Of a stretch of DNA of 64,000 bases, positions 1-11,353 are shown piece by piece; within the stretch, counting starts at the first letter, position 1; the number at the start of each line of letters is the position of its first letter. Origin of the DNA: Zizania palustris (lineage: Eukaryota > Streptophyta > Magnoliopsida > Poales > Poaceae). Made by a program: the position numbers and the translations under genes. A model generated the notes under the pieces. It did no database searches. It had not been told where the DNA came from and was given only the letters and a program-made list of their open reading frames with translations. The DNA lies in the NCBI GenBank assembly GCA_019279435.1, contig JAAALK010000872.1:1-64000 (forward strand), written 5' to 3'.

Positions 1-412
1 TTCATTTTTCAATCTTGATACCTAATTTTCAGTCTACTTCTATAATAAGTTTTACGATGATTTATTTATAAAACAAGTTTTCAAAAAAGCTAAAATAAAA
101 ACAAGATCCAGCGATACCCCTCCCTTGATGTCAAACGAGATACCTTCAGTCGGCCTCGTCGACTGCAGGGAGATAGTCGACTCCTCTGCACTGTCAGATT
201 TTGATCTGACAGGTATCGAAGGGGAGTTTGGAGGCAGTAGGGCCTACCCGTTATCGATCATAGCTCATGCGTCAAGCTTGCGAGTATTATGTGTCTGTGA
301 TCTGTCATCTTATCATAGCTAATTTTGATTGTGTATTACTCTTAAATCCACAATCTCAATTATTAGTTTATTACTATGTCGATTCCAGATCCAGAGAGGC
401 TGAAAGCCAAAG
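1..412. other. AT-rich intergenic DNA, nothing recognised
   Basis: I see no splice-compatible coding structure, terminal inverted repeats or RNA gene here. A short open frame at 125-322 has no recognisable motif and is not supported as a gene. Confidence 0.5.
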
Positions 413-741
413 CTAATTTGCATTTTGAAATTCGATTTTTGAGAACAGTTTTAACTGGATTTTTTACTTAGAAATCTGAAAAGACCCTAAAAATAAAATG
501 ATAAAATTTCATATTTATCACTAAAAATTCACCTGGTTGAATATTTGTCACGGTTCTTTCACTGACACGTGGTCCTAATTTTGCATTTTGAAATTCGATT
601 TTTGACAATAGTTTTAAGTAGATTTTTTACTTTAGAAATCACAAAAGACCCTAAAAATAAAATGAAAAAAATTCCGTATTTGCCACTAAAAATTCAACTA
701 GTTCCATATTTATCACTAGCTCTCTCACCGAGATGTGATCC
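413..741. repeat. two diverged tandem units of about 161 bp
   Basis: The block starting at 413 (ctaatttgcattttgaaatt) recurs at 575 with the same order of sub-blocks: the gaaattcgattttt stretch, an agaccctaaaaataaaatg block, then a 'tatttatcactaaaaattca'-like block. The two units are clearly homologous but diverged, with small indels. This looks like a local tandem duplication of non-coding DNA. I do not recognise a transposon family in it. Confidence 0.7.
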
Positions 742-1207
742 CGATAGGACATGTCAATAAGATAGCTAGTGACATATATATAATTGTTTGAATCAGGAAT
801 AATTTTAAATAAAATCAATCTCCAAAATTCAAAACCAAAGTCAACCCAAATCCAAAGCAAGCGTGGATAAATAATTCAGATACGTGTTGTAAGATCTCAG
901 CAGGGTAAAGGCGACAATGAGAACATTTCTGTCCAAATTGCAGCTAGATTGACTACACTCTTGGTTTTATTATAACTTAGTTGATTTTTTTAATAAATTC
1001 AAAAACTCCAATAAATACGTACCAACAAATACAATATCAAATTAGTTATATTAAATCTACAATAAAATATATCTTAATAATATATTTATTTGATATTAAA
1101 ATTATTAATATATTTTTCTCTAAGCTTAATTAAATTCAGAGAAATTTGATTAAAAGTTAAACAGGTTATAATATAAAACATAAGAAGTAATAATTAACTA
1201 ATGTTTT
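742..1207. other. AT-rich intergenic DNA, nothing recognised
   Basis: The stretch is AT-rich with no coding potential, no inverted repeats and no clear homology to the other repeats in this window. Confidence 0.45.
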
Positions 1208-1444
1208 AGGTAGTGTTTGGTTCCTATATGGGGAGGAACGGAACGAAATGGAATGGTTCCTGGTATGAGGTGATACTGCTGTTTGGTTCGAGGGATAGGG
1301 TGGAATCAAGTGGAACCAAACGAACCCAGAAATAAAATATTTCCTGTAGATGCTGAAACGCGCGGTACTGATTTTTTTGGCGAACGAAATGGTTTCAAAC
1401 CATCCCGTTTCATTCCTCGTTGTACACTAAATCAAACGCTACCT
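1208..1444. mobile_element. Tourist-like MITE
   Basis: The ends form terminal inverted repeats: aggtagtgtttggtt at 1208-1222 pairs with aatcaaacgctacct at 1430-1444, with two mismatches. The GTTTGGTT core is typical of grass PIF/Harbinger (Tourist) MITEs. The interior (gaacgaaatggaatgg) resembles the larger element at 35412-35854. The target duplication is imperfect (tta versus tca), so this is an old copy. Confidence 0.65.
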
Positions 1445-2410
1445 CAGTGTGTAAGTCTCTGTTAGCTTCCTGCTGTCTGTCTCATGATGGACTTTGTACA
1501 TTTCAACCTCTCAAGGAGCTACACACAAATTAGGATTTGAATGCGTGCAATTTTCGGTCGGTTTAAATATCATCGCGGCCAAACTTTCGTCAAAACATTG
1601 CTACCAATGCACGCCCGTTTGAACGACGGCTGCATCGTTCGTGTCTATTAAATCCTTTTTCATTCTTTTTTCAGAGGACTTGCTTTGGTTTGAGCTGCAT
1701 GCATGCATGAATCAGTCTATGCCATTTCTTCAAAAAAACGGAGCCTAGCGGATGCTTTATTCATAAATGGTACAACAAAAACATGCGTGTACCATTTAGA
1801 AAACTTGATTTCATCCGGTTTCGTAGGACGTGGTGTTACAATTTTTTATTTGATTAGATGAGATAAGATGATTCGGTTTTTTATTTGGTTGGAGATAGAA
1901 GAGAATAGATAGGATAAGATCCTCTCACAAAGAATGTACGTGGATCTAGTAAAAAAATTAAATGAAACTATCCAGCAACTAGAATGAATATTCCGTTATG
2001 CTGAATGGTTCTGTCTAGCCTACTCACGAACCAAACACTACTTAAAGTAGATGAGATGATTCCATCAAGCCATAGCAATGAGTTATTCATTAGTATATAT
2101 TTTTCTTATTTTCTTTATTAAATACAATACAGTAGCAAAGATAGTGCAAAAAACGAAAAAAAATACTACTACTTCAGGGGTATAAATATTTAAAATACAA
2201 AATAAAATACAAAACGACTTATTTTAACCAACTCTTAATACAAGTCGAAAACAACTTTTTTATGTACACATTAGCATGTGTATCAATGTGGCAACGACAA
2301 GTCGTTGGAATGGTCGCCATGGAAAGTCAAATATGTGTGTGTATACATAAATGGTACAGCCAAAAAAGGGACATCCGACTGAGAAATGCCAACCTCCATC
2401 GTACAAACTC
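1445..2410. other. intergenic, with a degenerate MITE near 1845-2042
   Basis: The segment ending gaaccaaacactact at 2028-2042 has the inverted terminal motif seen at 1208. Its left end, near 1845 (gtggtgttacaat), is poorly conserved, so it is probably a decayed MITE. No coding features are visible in the remainder. Confidence 0.4.
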
Positions 2411-2738
2411 CTAGGATTAAAGTTTAGTACGTATGCTATCGGATGTTTGTATATTAATTTAAAAATTTAAATATAAATTAATTATAAAAATAATTATAGA
2501 ATTAGAGGATTATTCACGAGACGAATTTATTAAGCTTAATTAATTCATGATTAACAAATGTTTACTATAGCATCACATTGTCAAATCATGGCGTAATTAG
2601 ACTCGTTGGATTCGTCTTATGAATAATCCACTGATTATGAATGAGTTTTATAAATAGTCTATATCTAATACTTTAAAATAACACCTAAACATCCAATGTA
2701 ACAGGATTAAACATTTGACTAAAGAACCAAACTATACC
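2411..2738. mobile_element. Tourist-like MITE (family A), 5'-truncated
   Basis: It shares a long internal core with the copies at 3209-3558, 19040-19342 and 47819-48139: attattcacgagacgaattt, then tgtttactatagcatcacat, then tagtctatatctaatacttt. The right end (ctttagtcaaat in reverse, then ggtatagtttggtt) matches the family terminus and ends at 2738. The left terminus is eroded. Confidence 0.7.
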
Positions 2739-3208
2739 TTCGTTTGCATAGAGTATTGTTATGTACTAATTCCACCTGCTAAAAACAATTCACTTCTGTT
2801 CCTTCAACTTTTATAAAAAAATCATTTTTATTTCATTACTTACATTACAAATAAGAAAGTTTCATTTTTTAGATACCTCCTATATATCTATTATATATTA
2901 TTTTATTATTAATGAACATCACTTTTGTACTTTACTCTTAATTACAACTAATTTATCCATGTTACGAATGAAATTAATCACACACTGATAAAATCAACAC
3001 CGGCCAAAGATTTCCATATAAAAAACCGTGAAAAAAAACAATGGGATACAAATCAACTAAAAATTGCCACAAGATTACATATAAAAGAGTGTTTTATATT
3101 TGTAGACACTGGAGTAAAAATATAATAATTTATTTAACTTAAATTCTATCTCTGTGAGTTTATCTTTTTTTAATTATAATCCAACAACCAACTTTACCAC
3201 GAAAGTAA
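2739..3208. other. AT-rich intergenic DNA
   Basis: I see no gene or bounded repeat in this stretch. Confidence 0.45.
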
Positions 3209-3558
3209 GGGGTGCTTATTTCCTCTTGTCCATAGTCCAAAATTTAGTCTCGTCACATCGAATGTTTAGATACTATTTTAGAGTATTAAATGTACACTAT
3301 TTACAAAACTCATTTATAATCGGTGGATTATTGGCGAAACGAATCTAATGAGTCTAATTACACCATGATTTGACAATGCGATGCTACAGTAAACATTTGC
3401 TAATCATGGATTAATTAAGCTTAATAATTTTGTCTCTCGAATAATTCTTCGATTCTGCAATTATTTTTATAATCAGTTCACGTTTGGTCCTTCAAATTGA
3501 TGTCTAAATATACGATACGACATATACTAAACTTTTGTCCATGGAACCAAACAATACC
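3209..3558. mobile_element. Tourist-like MITE (family A)
   Basis: This is the same family as 2411-2738 and 47819-48139, in inverted relative orientation to the latter. The right terminus reads ggaaccaaacaatacc. A TAA trinucleotide is present immediately outside both ends (3206-3208 and 3559-3561), which fits the 3-bp TWA target duplication of PIF/Harbinger elements. It is non-coding. Confidence 0.75.
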
Positions 3559-3561
3559 TAA

Positions 3562-4243
3562 ACTAACAACTAACGTGTGTACACTTCTATATAAGTAAAA
3601 TACGCATCACAAGTACGACCATGAGTCATAAATAGTTAGAAAAGAGTGTTCGGTGACAACTAAATATACAAGTAGATCGGCCGTATGTTTGTGGACTTTT
3701 ATATCATCTCACGTATAAGCCGTTTGGTTCGGTTTATTTTAAGTGTTATATGTTTATAGTATAAAGTGATTAGGTTAGATTTTATTTGGTTTAAATAGGT
3801 TGGTATATATTAGATACCACGTAATCAAATTACAACATAGTAATCAATACATTACACTCTAACTAGAATGATATTATATCGTATTAATAGAATACACTAT
3901 ATTTGTTAAACAATACGGTAATGTAAACGGAATACATTACACTTGTCAATCAAACAAATTTAATAATCTGATACTGCCCCGGTTACAAAAAGGAAGTCAT
4001 TTGGATATAATTTTAGATACCAATGAATGATTAATTCATGTATATTTTTTTGTTTGTCCCTATTAAATAAAATAAACAAGTAAAGATAGCATAGTAAACG
4101 ACAAGAAATGTAAGTAGTACTACTTGAGGAGTATAAATGTCCAAAATACATAATAAAATATAAAACTACTTTTAAGCAACTCTTGATACATGTCTAAAAC
4201 AATTTCCTTTAGGAAACTGGAAGGACTACATTATTATCATTTA
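3562..4243. other. AT-rich intergenic DNA with MITE-like fragments
   Basis: Around 3720-3960 a gccgtttggttcgg motif on the left faces a tcaatcaaacaaat motif on the right, suggesting a further eroded TIR element. No coding structure is visible. Confidence 0.35.
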
Positions 4244-5410
4244 GAGTGTGTTTGGTTCAGCTGTAGATTCCTAAAATCTAATTTCTGTTGTCAGCTGTGG
4301 GAAAGTTGTTATGATTCTGTCGAAAAGTTAAAAGTTGTTTGACTAAAACATATGTCAACTGTTGATTTATATAAGAAATATCAATTATGCCCCTAAGAGC
4401 ATGCAAGACTATTTATATACTGATTAATCATATTGACACGTAGATGACCATTTTGAAAATGAATTTATTGTGTTTGTCAGTGTTTCTAAAAAAAACGAAG
4501 ATGAATTAAAGAATAAAGATTGAAACCTGAAGAGACAGATGAATAGGGCTGCAGGCCCTCTATTTTCTTCTCTGCTTCATGCTTTCTCCGCGGATGGACT
4601 CTATATTGCACTGGACAAAGGGGCGAGCAACATAGAAGGTGGCGGCTGAGGGAGGAACTGGTTAGGGTGGCACACAGCTGCTGTCAGTGGCTAGACGCAG
4701 TTTTTTTATGTCTTGCAGACGACTTCTCTCTTCTTCTTCCTTGGGTTGAGCTTTCTTCCTCCCACCTTCCTCGAGCTAAAACCTCGCTTACATAAATGAT
4801 GCGTGGAAGAGACAGAAGGCTGAGAGAGAGACTGAAGGGTGGGAGTCAGCGGTGATGGAGGTGTCATCGCAAAGAGGTAGGTCCAGCCGGTCCACCCTTG
4901 TGCCGAGTAGCACATTGTCTTGGAGTCGGCGAGCCACACGGCTGTTTAGGGGAGGATTGGGAGTAGGAGGTGACGACGATTACCCTTCCTCGCCACCATC
5001 TCCGGGGACTTCCATGGTGCGAGGCTGCGGTAGTGGGAGCCAAAAGTGGAGGCTCAAGAACTTATTCCTCTTCTGGAGCACGCCACCGGAGAGCAACAGA
5101 CTACAAACCATAGTTCTCGGAGCTAGTGGGGATGAGAAAATGGTTGCGGCTCCAAGGAAGTTGGGAGCGCTTGGCCACTCATGAGTAGGGGAGTCTCGTG
5201 AGAATTGGTGAAATCGGGGGTCTGGCCAAATTCCAAACTGTATTGCGGGAATCGGTAGATTTTTTCGAATCACTTCATCGCTAGAACTCCTTTAGTTGAG
5301 ATTTCAGATTTTTTTGACGCGAATCGCTTTACAGAATCTGAACCAAAGAAATTTATATTAACAGTGTAATTAATTCCATTAAAATTTGCGTTACAAACTA
5401 ACCAAACACC
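4244..5410. mobile_element. possible TIR element, unclassified
   Basis: The left edge (gagtgtgtttggttcagctg) and right edge (aactaaccaaacaccac) are roughly inverted. A second inward copy of the ttggttcag...attc motif lies near 5330 in reverse. The interior (4560-5270) is more GC-rich and holds overlapping open frames of 77-110 codons on both strands with no recognisable domain. These could be captured host sequence or chance. I found no clean target duplication. Confidence 0.3.
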
Positions 5411-5744
5411 ACAATACACAATAGTTTCGTTTGTGGGAAACAGTCGGATCTATCTTGTGACGTACTCCTACATTTCTAAATACCATGCAAATAATTATAT
5501 TTTTTAAAAAATATTTAGCAATATATATAAATATATATTGAGCTTTTGCTTGAGGCCAAGTGTTAAATATGTCACGAACTTTGATGATGCAATATAATTA
5601 GCGTACGTGCATGTAATAAAGGATATATGACAATTTTGATTTTTGCACACCGTCGATCTCGATTCACGATGACAAAAAATTCCGTGCCCGGACATGGGAA
5701 TATTAAATATGAGGCATTATTGCCAATTGATATATGTGTACTCA

Positions 5745-6305
5745 GGGTGTGTTTGGTTTTGCTTTTTAAATCTGCTTTTGCTGTGAAAAAACAGAAGCTG
5801 AACCAAACGGGTTTACCAAAACTGTTTTTGCTATGAAAAAACAGTTTTTTCTAGTAAAAAATTGGAAGCAACCTGGATCCTGCTTTTCTGCTTTTGCTTT
5901 TCTGTTTTTCTGATTTTTAGTTCGGATTAAAAAATATGAATTCAAGATGTCTTAATTGATTTAACATTATTATAGTTTGTATTGCATTGCACAATTTCAT
6001 GAGATAATATGTGGTTGTCGGTTACTTTATAAGATGAACTATGCACTTTTTTATTTATCTAATATATTTTTTAGTTATTTAGTTTCATCAATGTTGAGTG
6101 TTTCCTATTTATATATATGTATATAATATTATAATGATGAAAATTAAGTAAGTTATAAAAAACAATCAGCTCACAGTAGTTTTTTCACAGCAGCTTCAAC
6201 CAAACGACTTTTAGTTTTTTCACAGCAGGCAGCTCACAGCAGTTTTTTCACAGCAGGCAACTCACAGCAGCTTTTTCACAGCTCACAGCAGAACCAAACG
6301 CACCC
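5745..6305. mobile_element. TIR element with cacagcag subterminal repeats
   Basis: The inverted termini gggtgtgtttggttttgct (left) and agcagaaccaaacgcaccc (right) match except at two positions. A TCA trinucleotide flanks both ends (5742-5744 and 6306-6308). The right subterminal 150 bp hold at least five copies of a tttttcacagcag/ctcacagcag unit, and inverted copies of the motif sit near the left end. It is non-autonomous, with no transposase frame. Confidence 0.75.
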
Positions 6306-6308
6306 TCA

Positions 6309-7325
6309 GCCTATTCATAACGGGAGTTTTATGAGGTATTTCATGATATTAATTACTATGTCACATTATATTTTTTGCTGATATGACATTAAATTAATGA
6401 GGGAAGAGAAAGAAATAGTGTCATCACCATGACATGGTGCTAACCCGTTTTCAAGACGGATAAAACGAAATGAAACACCCACTAAGAGTCAAATCGTTTC
6501 ATCAGAGAGAGGGTATTTCATGAAAGCTAGTTGCATTTAATTACACTGATTAGCCTAGGAAACAGTGAAATGAAACTCTCCATTGAGAGAGGGTATTTTA
6601 TTCAGTTGTAAAGCTGATGTGGATTTCTAGGAAATAGTGTTATGAAACCCACCACTGTGAATAAGGAGCCCTTAAAAATCTTTAAAATATTCTTTCTAAT
6701 CTGAAGCATTTTTGCACAAATATTCTATTTTTTCTTGTTTTATTAATACTTGTGTAATTAATGTGCTTTTGTTTAACCAAGTGATAACAACCAATTAGTT
6801 TATTTGATAATTAAAGCTAATGAACTCTTTTGTCCGATAATATATAGTAATTTAGGATCGGAATAATTAAGGTGGCGTTTGGTATTTTAGTCTAAAAATT
6901 TAGTTCTATCACATCAAATGTGACTAATATATAGTAATTTAAGATCGGAGTAATTAATAAGGGGCACCTAAGTTATGCATTTGTACTACTTCCTTTGTTT
7001 CTAAATATAAGTTATTCTGTTATTTTTCACATTTATTTATGGATCAATGAATCTATATATATGTGTGTCTAAATTTACTAATACACGAATGGATATGAAA
7101 AATGTCAGAATAATTTACATTCAGAAATGGAGGTAATAATAATAATTTATCTAAGAAATGCTAGAAAGAAAATATTTATGAAATAGATAAAACACTTTGG
7201 GTTAGTAATATACAATGTTTAAAAATGTTATATATTAGATGTGAAATGAAAAATTAATTACACCATGTTATCCATCATCCATTAATTGTATCAAACTTAT
7301 TTTGCTAGGCGCATGAACTTTTGGG
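6309..7325. other. intergenic, with a family A MITE fragment near 6871-6925
   Basis: The stretch ggtggcgtttggtattttag followed by tctaaaaatttagttctatc matches one end of the family A MITE, and the rest of that copy is missing. Several short direct repeats of a gaaatagtgt/gagagagggtattt type lie at 6410-6650. No gene is visible. Confidence 0.4.
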
Positions 7326-7480
7326 CTATAAACCAAGGGAAAATTACTCACGTGCCATTATAATTTTCAGAAATTGCCTATATGCCACTGTCAGTGACTG
7401 TGGCGGTCCCCATCTGGCAGTGACACAATGATGACATTTTGGCAAATCTTAAAAATCGCAATGGCACAGAAAAAATTAAC
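7326..7480. repeat. dispersed repeat (family C)
   Basis: The block with ccattataattttcagaaatt, a 'gccactgtcagtgactgt' segment and a closing aatggcacagaaaaaattaa recurs at 17210-17345 and partly at 45640-45725. The type is unknown, probably a small DNA transposon with weakly inverted ends. Confidence 0.5.
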
Positions 7481-7987
7481 CCATAAACCAAACATACCCT
7501 ATATTTTGGGCTCTAAAGGGTCACTTGGCAGCCAACCCAACACTTTTTTCAAGCCCAGTGTGATAAAACTTTGGGCTGAATTTTACATCTGTAACGGGCT
7601 GAAAAACCAATATTTCAAGAAGGCCAAATCTAACAATACAAGGTCCTTACTAGCAAGATGAACATCTCTCTCTCTCGAACAAAAAGAAAAGGAAAAGAAA
7701 AGAAAAAACTGGGAAGAGAATCAGACCAAGGTTCTGAACATCAGATCGAAGGGGGAAGAGAAGATGTTTAGAGGTCCTTGCATTGACAGGGTGATGTCAA
7801 ATTCCCCAAACAAAACCTCTCTGAAAGAAAATGTGATAACAATAATATCATATTATATAATATTATCTGAATTATCGCCATCTGTTATGCAGGTGAAGGC
7901 AATTAAACGTATACGGTATATGCGTGTATATGGTAGAATCCTAAAATATGGTAATAGGGATGATATTAAGTAGGATTAGATTATGAT

Positions 7988-8278
7988 CATGTTCCAGGAA
8001 GTAGCTTCTGGCTAGCTAGATACTTATAGTATCCAGAAGTTCTTCCAAACAGTATCTCGGGTAGCTCAGATTTTAAAAATCTATAGAAGCAACTAGCTAG
8101 TCCCTTTAAGTCTAGTAGCTGAGAAGCTGGCTAACCCAAGCTTCTCCAGATTAATTCTACAGATTTTTTTTTACCCACTATATCATTGAATAAAACTCAC
8201 TCACCTAACAGTCAGCTCTCCAATCAACCAGCTAGATACTCAGACTAACAGATTCTAAAGAATCTGCTCCCACAAACA
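7988..8278. mobile_element. Tourist-like MITE (family B)
   Basis: It is homologous along its length to 11776-12070 and 40547-40836. Shared blocks are a tagcttctggctagctagat-type left end, a central tctagtagctgagaag block, acagatttttttttacccac and a tagatactcagactaacaga right block. The terminal bases are eroded in this copy, so the ends are approximate. Confidence 0.65.
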
Positions 8279-8968
8279 AGATCGTCCTTCCTTAATATAT
8301 AGATATGGGCATGAACAAAGCCAACATTTGATCTGCAGTGTAAGTAAGGGGTACGTACATGTAGACACTGTATAGCTATAGGCAACCAGCAGAATACTCA
8401 TATATATATATATATATACATATATATTACATACGTACGAGTTACTGCCTACAGGATATAGATTGGCAACTAAAAAAAGGAAATATAATACATGTGGCAA
8501 ACAAAAACATGTTATTAGCCGATCTAGAGTCTTATAATCCACTCGGTGTAGAACTACTATACGTACGTACGTACGTACTTAAACCATGCATGCATTGCTA
8601 ACATAACTTCTTACCTAATACATACCCAAAACTAGTTTACACCATTGGTGCGTACGCGTGCAGTGTACACCGCAATAGCTCAGTACTCTTCGCATGCATG
8701 CATGCAGCAGCTAAGTTTACTATGATACAAGAAGATAGAGCCATCATATATATCGGTAGTCAAGAACTATATAAATATAAAAAGTACGTGTGCATGCATG
8801 CATATTGCAGTATATATGTAGATGTGTGCTCAGATCAACTCGCTTTAATTTCTTCAGTTATTATCCGCCGCCTTTGCTTCTTCAGTGTCTTGTGTTTTGG
8901 GTGTTTTGCCATGATCTACAGATTAAAGCAATTGTGCAGCAAGCATTTCATCAACACGTGTAGGAAAT
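8279..8968. other. 3' flank of the Aux/IAA gene, microsatellites
   Basis: Contains a TA-rich run near 8399-8428 and GTAC/GCAT tandem motifs (8560-8580, 8693-8706, 8790-8805). This would include the 3' UTR of the minus-strand Aux/IAA gene. I see no separate gene. Confidence 0.4.
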
Positions 8969-11289
8969 TTAGGAAGCAGGTAATGTGCACGTGCGTACGT
9001 ACGAGAGATCGGGTCTCTGTTGTATAGCTACGTATAGTATAGTATAGTATAGTATAGTATAGTATAGTATACCTTTGTTTCTGCAGGGTGCTGGGTTTTT
9101 TGCAATGTATAATCTTTTTGCTGACGCAACGAACAACCTGCAAGGAATTCCAGTGATACTTATTAGCTTGAGCCTTTTAAAATTATTGCATATTGGAAAG
9201 CTAATTGTTCCACTAGTGATTCTATATTTTTCTCCTTTTAACTTTTAAAATTTAGCTGTAAAATAACATTCAAAGTAGTTAGTTAAACATATATATTGAA
9301 ATGTTTCTATCATAAGCACCAATAAAATTGTTGTACTCTTATGCAACATTTTAACGACCAACGCTACGGGAAAGAAGTTTGTCAAGTGCCACAGACACTG
9401 GGCAAACCTCAAAAACACTCAGCAAAGGGTTTGCGAGTGTTGCACTTGGCGAACGACACTCGGCAAACAACACCTTGGTGTCCACTTGTTTGTCGAGTGT
9501 CTTTTATCGGCCTCTCGCTGAAGCTTTGCCGAGTGTCAAGTGTTTGCTGAGTGTTTTTAATTTGCCGAGTGTTTTTTAAAAAACTTTAGCAAATTCATCT
9601 TTGCCAAGTGCCCGAAATATTGCACTCGGCAAAGATTTGCACACTCGGTGAATTTGAGTAGTACGGTAGTGCAAGTTGCATTGAGCTGGTTTGATTTGTG
9701 ATAATTATAGTGCAGACAACAAACCATCTAACTCCATTAACAAAAAAATGTATTATATAATCCAATTTTAATGACATTAATGGTAGATTTTAGTTAAGAA
9801 AGTTAATAATATATATATACTTACTCCCACGGGACATCACCAACGAGCATTCGGTCGCCTTCAAAATCTTCATACAGAAATATGAACTGATCGCTATTAA
9901 TGGCACAATCTTCTTCTCCCACATCTGTGGCGCTCGGAGAATCCGCGGCTGCATCCATTTTGTGAATTGCAAATCAACAAAGTGTTTTAAGCAATCAAAC
10001 ACCTAGCTCACAAGTTAAAGAACAGATCAAAAATCAACACTACTCACGGCGGAAGAAATTGTGGGACATCTTGGAGAGGACGCGGCGGAGGGAGTTGTAG
10101 CTGCGGTGTGCCCTGATGTTGATCTTTCTGCCGATCAAGTGTCCGTCCAAGTGCACCTTCGCAAACATGTTCGCCGGCGGCGGCCTTGCTTCGGCCGCCG
10201 GCGCCGTCGTCCTGCTCCTTGTCATCGGCGCCGCCACCGCGTTCCGCCTCTCGTCGTCGCCGCCGGGAGAAATCTCTGCATTATCTTTTCTTCTGTCCAG
10301 CTTGATGGTGTTGGTGGCGGCATCTGGTTTTAGGACATTGTTCATGGCGGCGGTGACGACGAGGTTGCGGCGAGATGTGTGCACCGGCGGCCAGCCCAGT
10401 ACTGTTGCTGGAAGTGAATCGACCGTAGTAGTAGTAGGGGCAGCGCTGGTTTTACAAGAAAAATATTAAGCATCATGGAAATCTTGAAGAAATTTAGTAC
10501 AACTTCGAATATTAATTCACAGCTATAGAACGAGGTAATATAACAGTGACGGTTTTAAACTGCCACGCACGTACAAAATTTCTACAAAATTAGTTGATTA
10601 AGGCTATGTTTGTATCTCTTGAACTAATTGTTAGTAGCTAATATTTAGTCTTAGGACCTGTTTGTTTCAGCATCTAGCAGTAGAGATTCTCAGTAGCTAG
10701 CTAGTCTGAATAGCGGGTGTTTTCCAGCTTCTAGATTCTAATTCATTTTTAGATTCTGCAGCTACTGATTGAGTCCAGAATTTGTACCATTTGTTTCCGC
10801 ATCAGATTTTAGAAGTAGTTGCAGCTGTCAGAAGTTGAAACAAACAAGCCCTTAGTTCATCCAAATAGCCCAACTAATTACTAAACTAATTGTTAGTTCA
10901 TTAACTAATGGTTAACCATTAATTAGTCCACAAAAATGAACTAATGTGAGCTAATAGGGGTCATTTACTCTTTTTCATGTATTAATCCAAAATATTCAAA
11001 CATATGTGAACTAATTATTAGACAACTAATTATTAGTTCTATCTAACAATTAGTTTTATTCCGTCCAAATGGGCACTAAATATCCTCCTCTAGTTTGCTT
11101 CCTTGATAAATAACCATATTATTCATTTTAGTAGCAAGTATTATTTCATTTTATCTTGTATCCATGATTAATATCATTTAGCATTAATTAATCAATTGAT
11201 CGAGCGATGTGCTTCTGCATTTTTTCTACACAGTACAAAACAAAAAATTAACAAGTCATTACATCCCAATATGGCACACTTCAAGCCTC

Positions 11290-11353
<64 letters not shown>

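Noticed and set aside
651..860. 69-codon minus-strand frame (and a 63-codon plus-strand frame at 569-760)
   Set aside because: Both fall in the tandem AT-rich repeat, with low-complexity composition and no motif.
5504..5836. Overlapping 63- and 69-codon frames on both strands
   Set aside because: They overlap a MITE end at 5745 and have no recognisable domain or splice context.
8938..8980. Plus-strand peptide FINTCRKFRKQ followed by a GT donor, resembling the end of Aux/IAA domain IV
   Set aside because: The real domain IV continuation is on the minus strand (9137 leftwards) in the correct phase. The plus-strand match is short and isolated.
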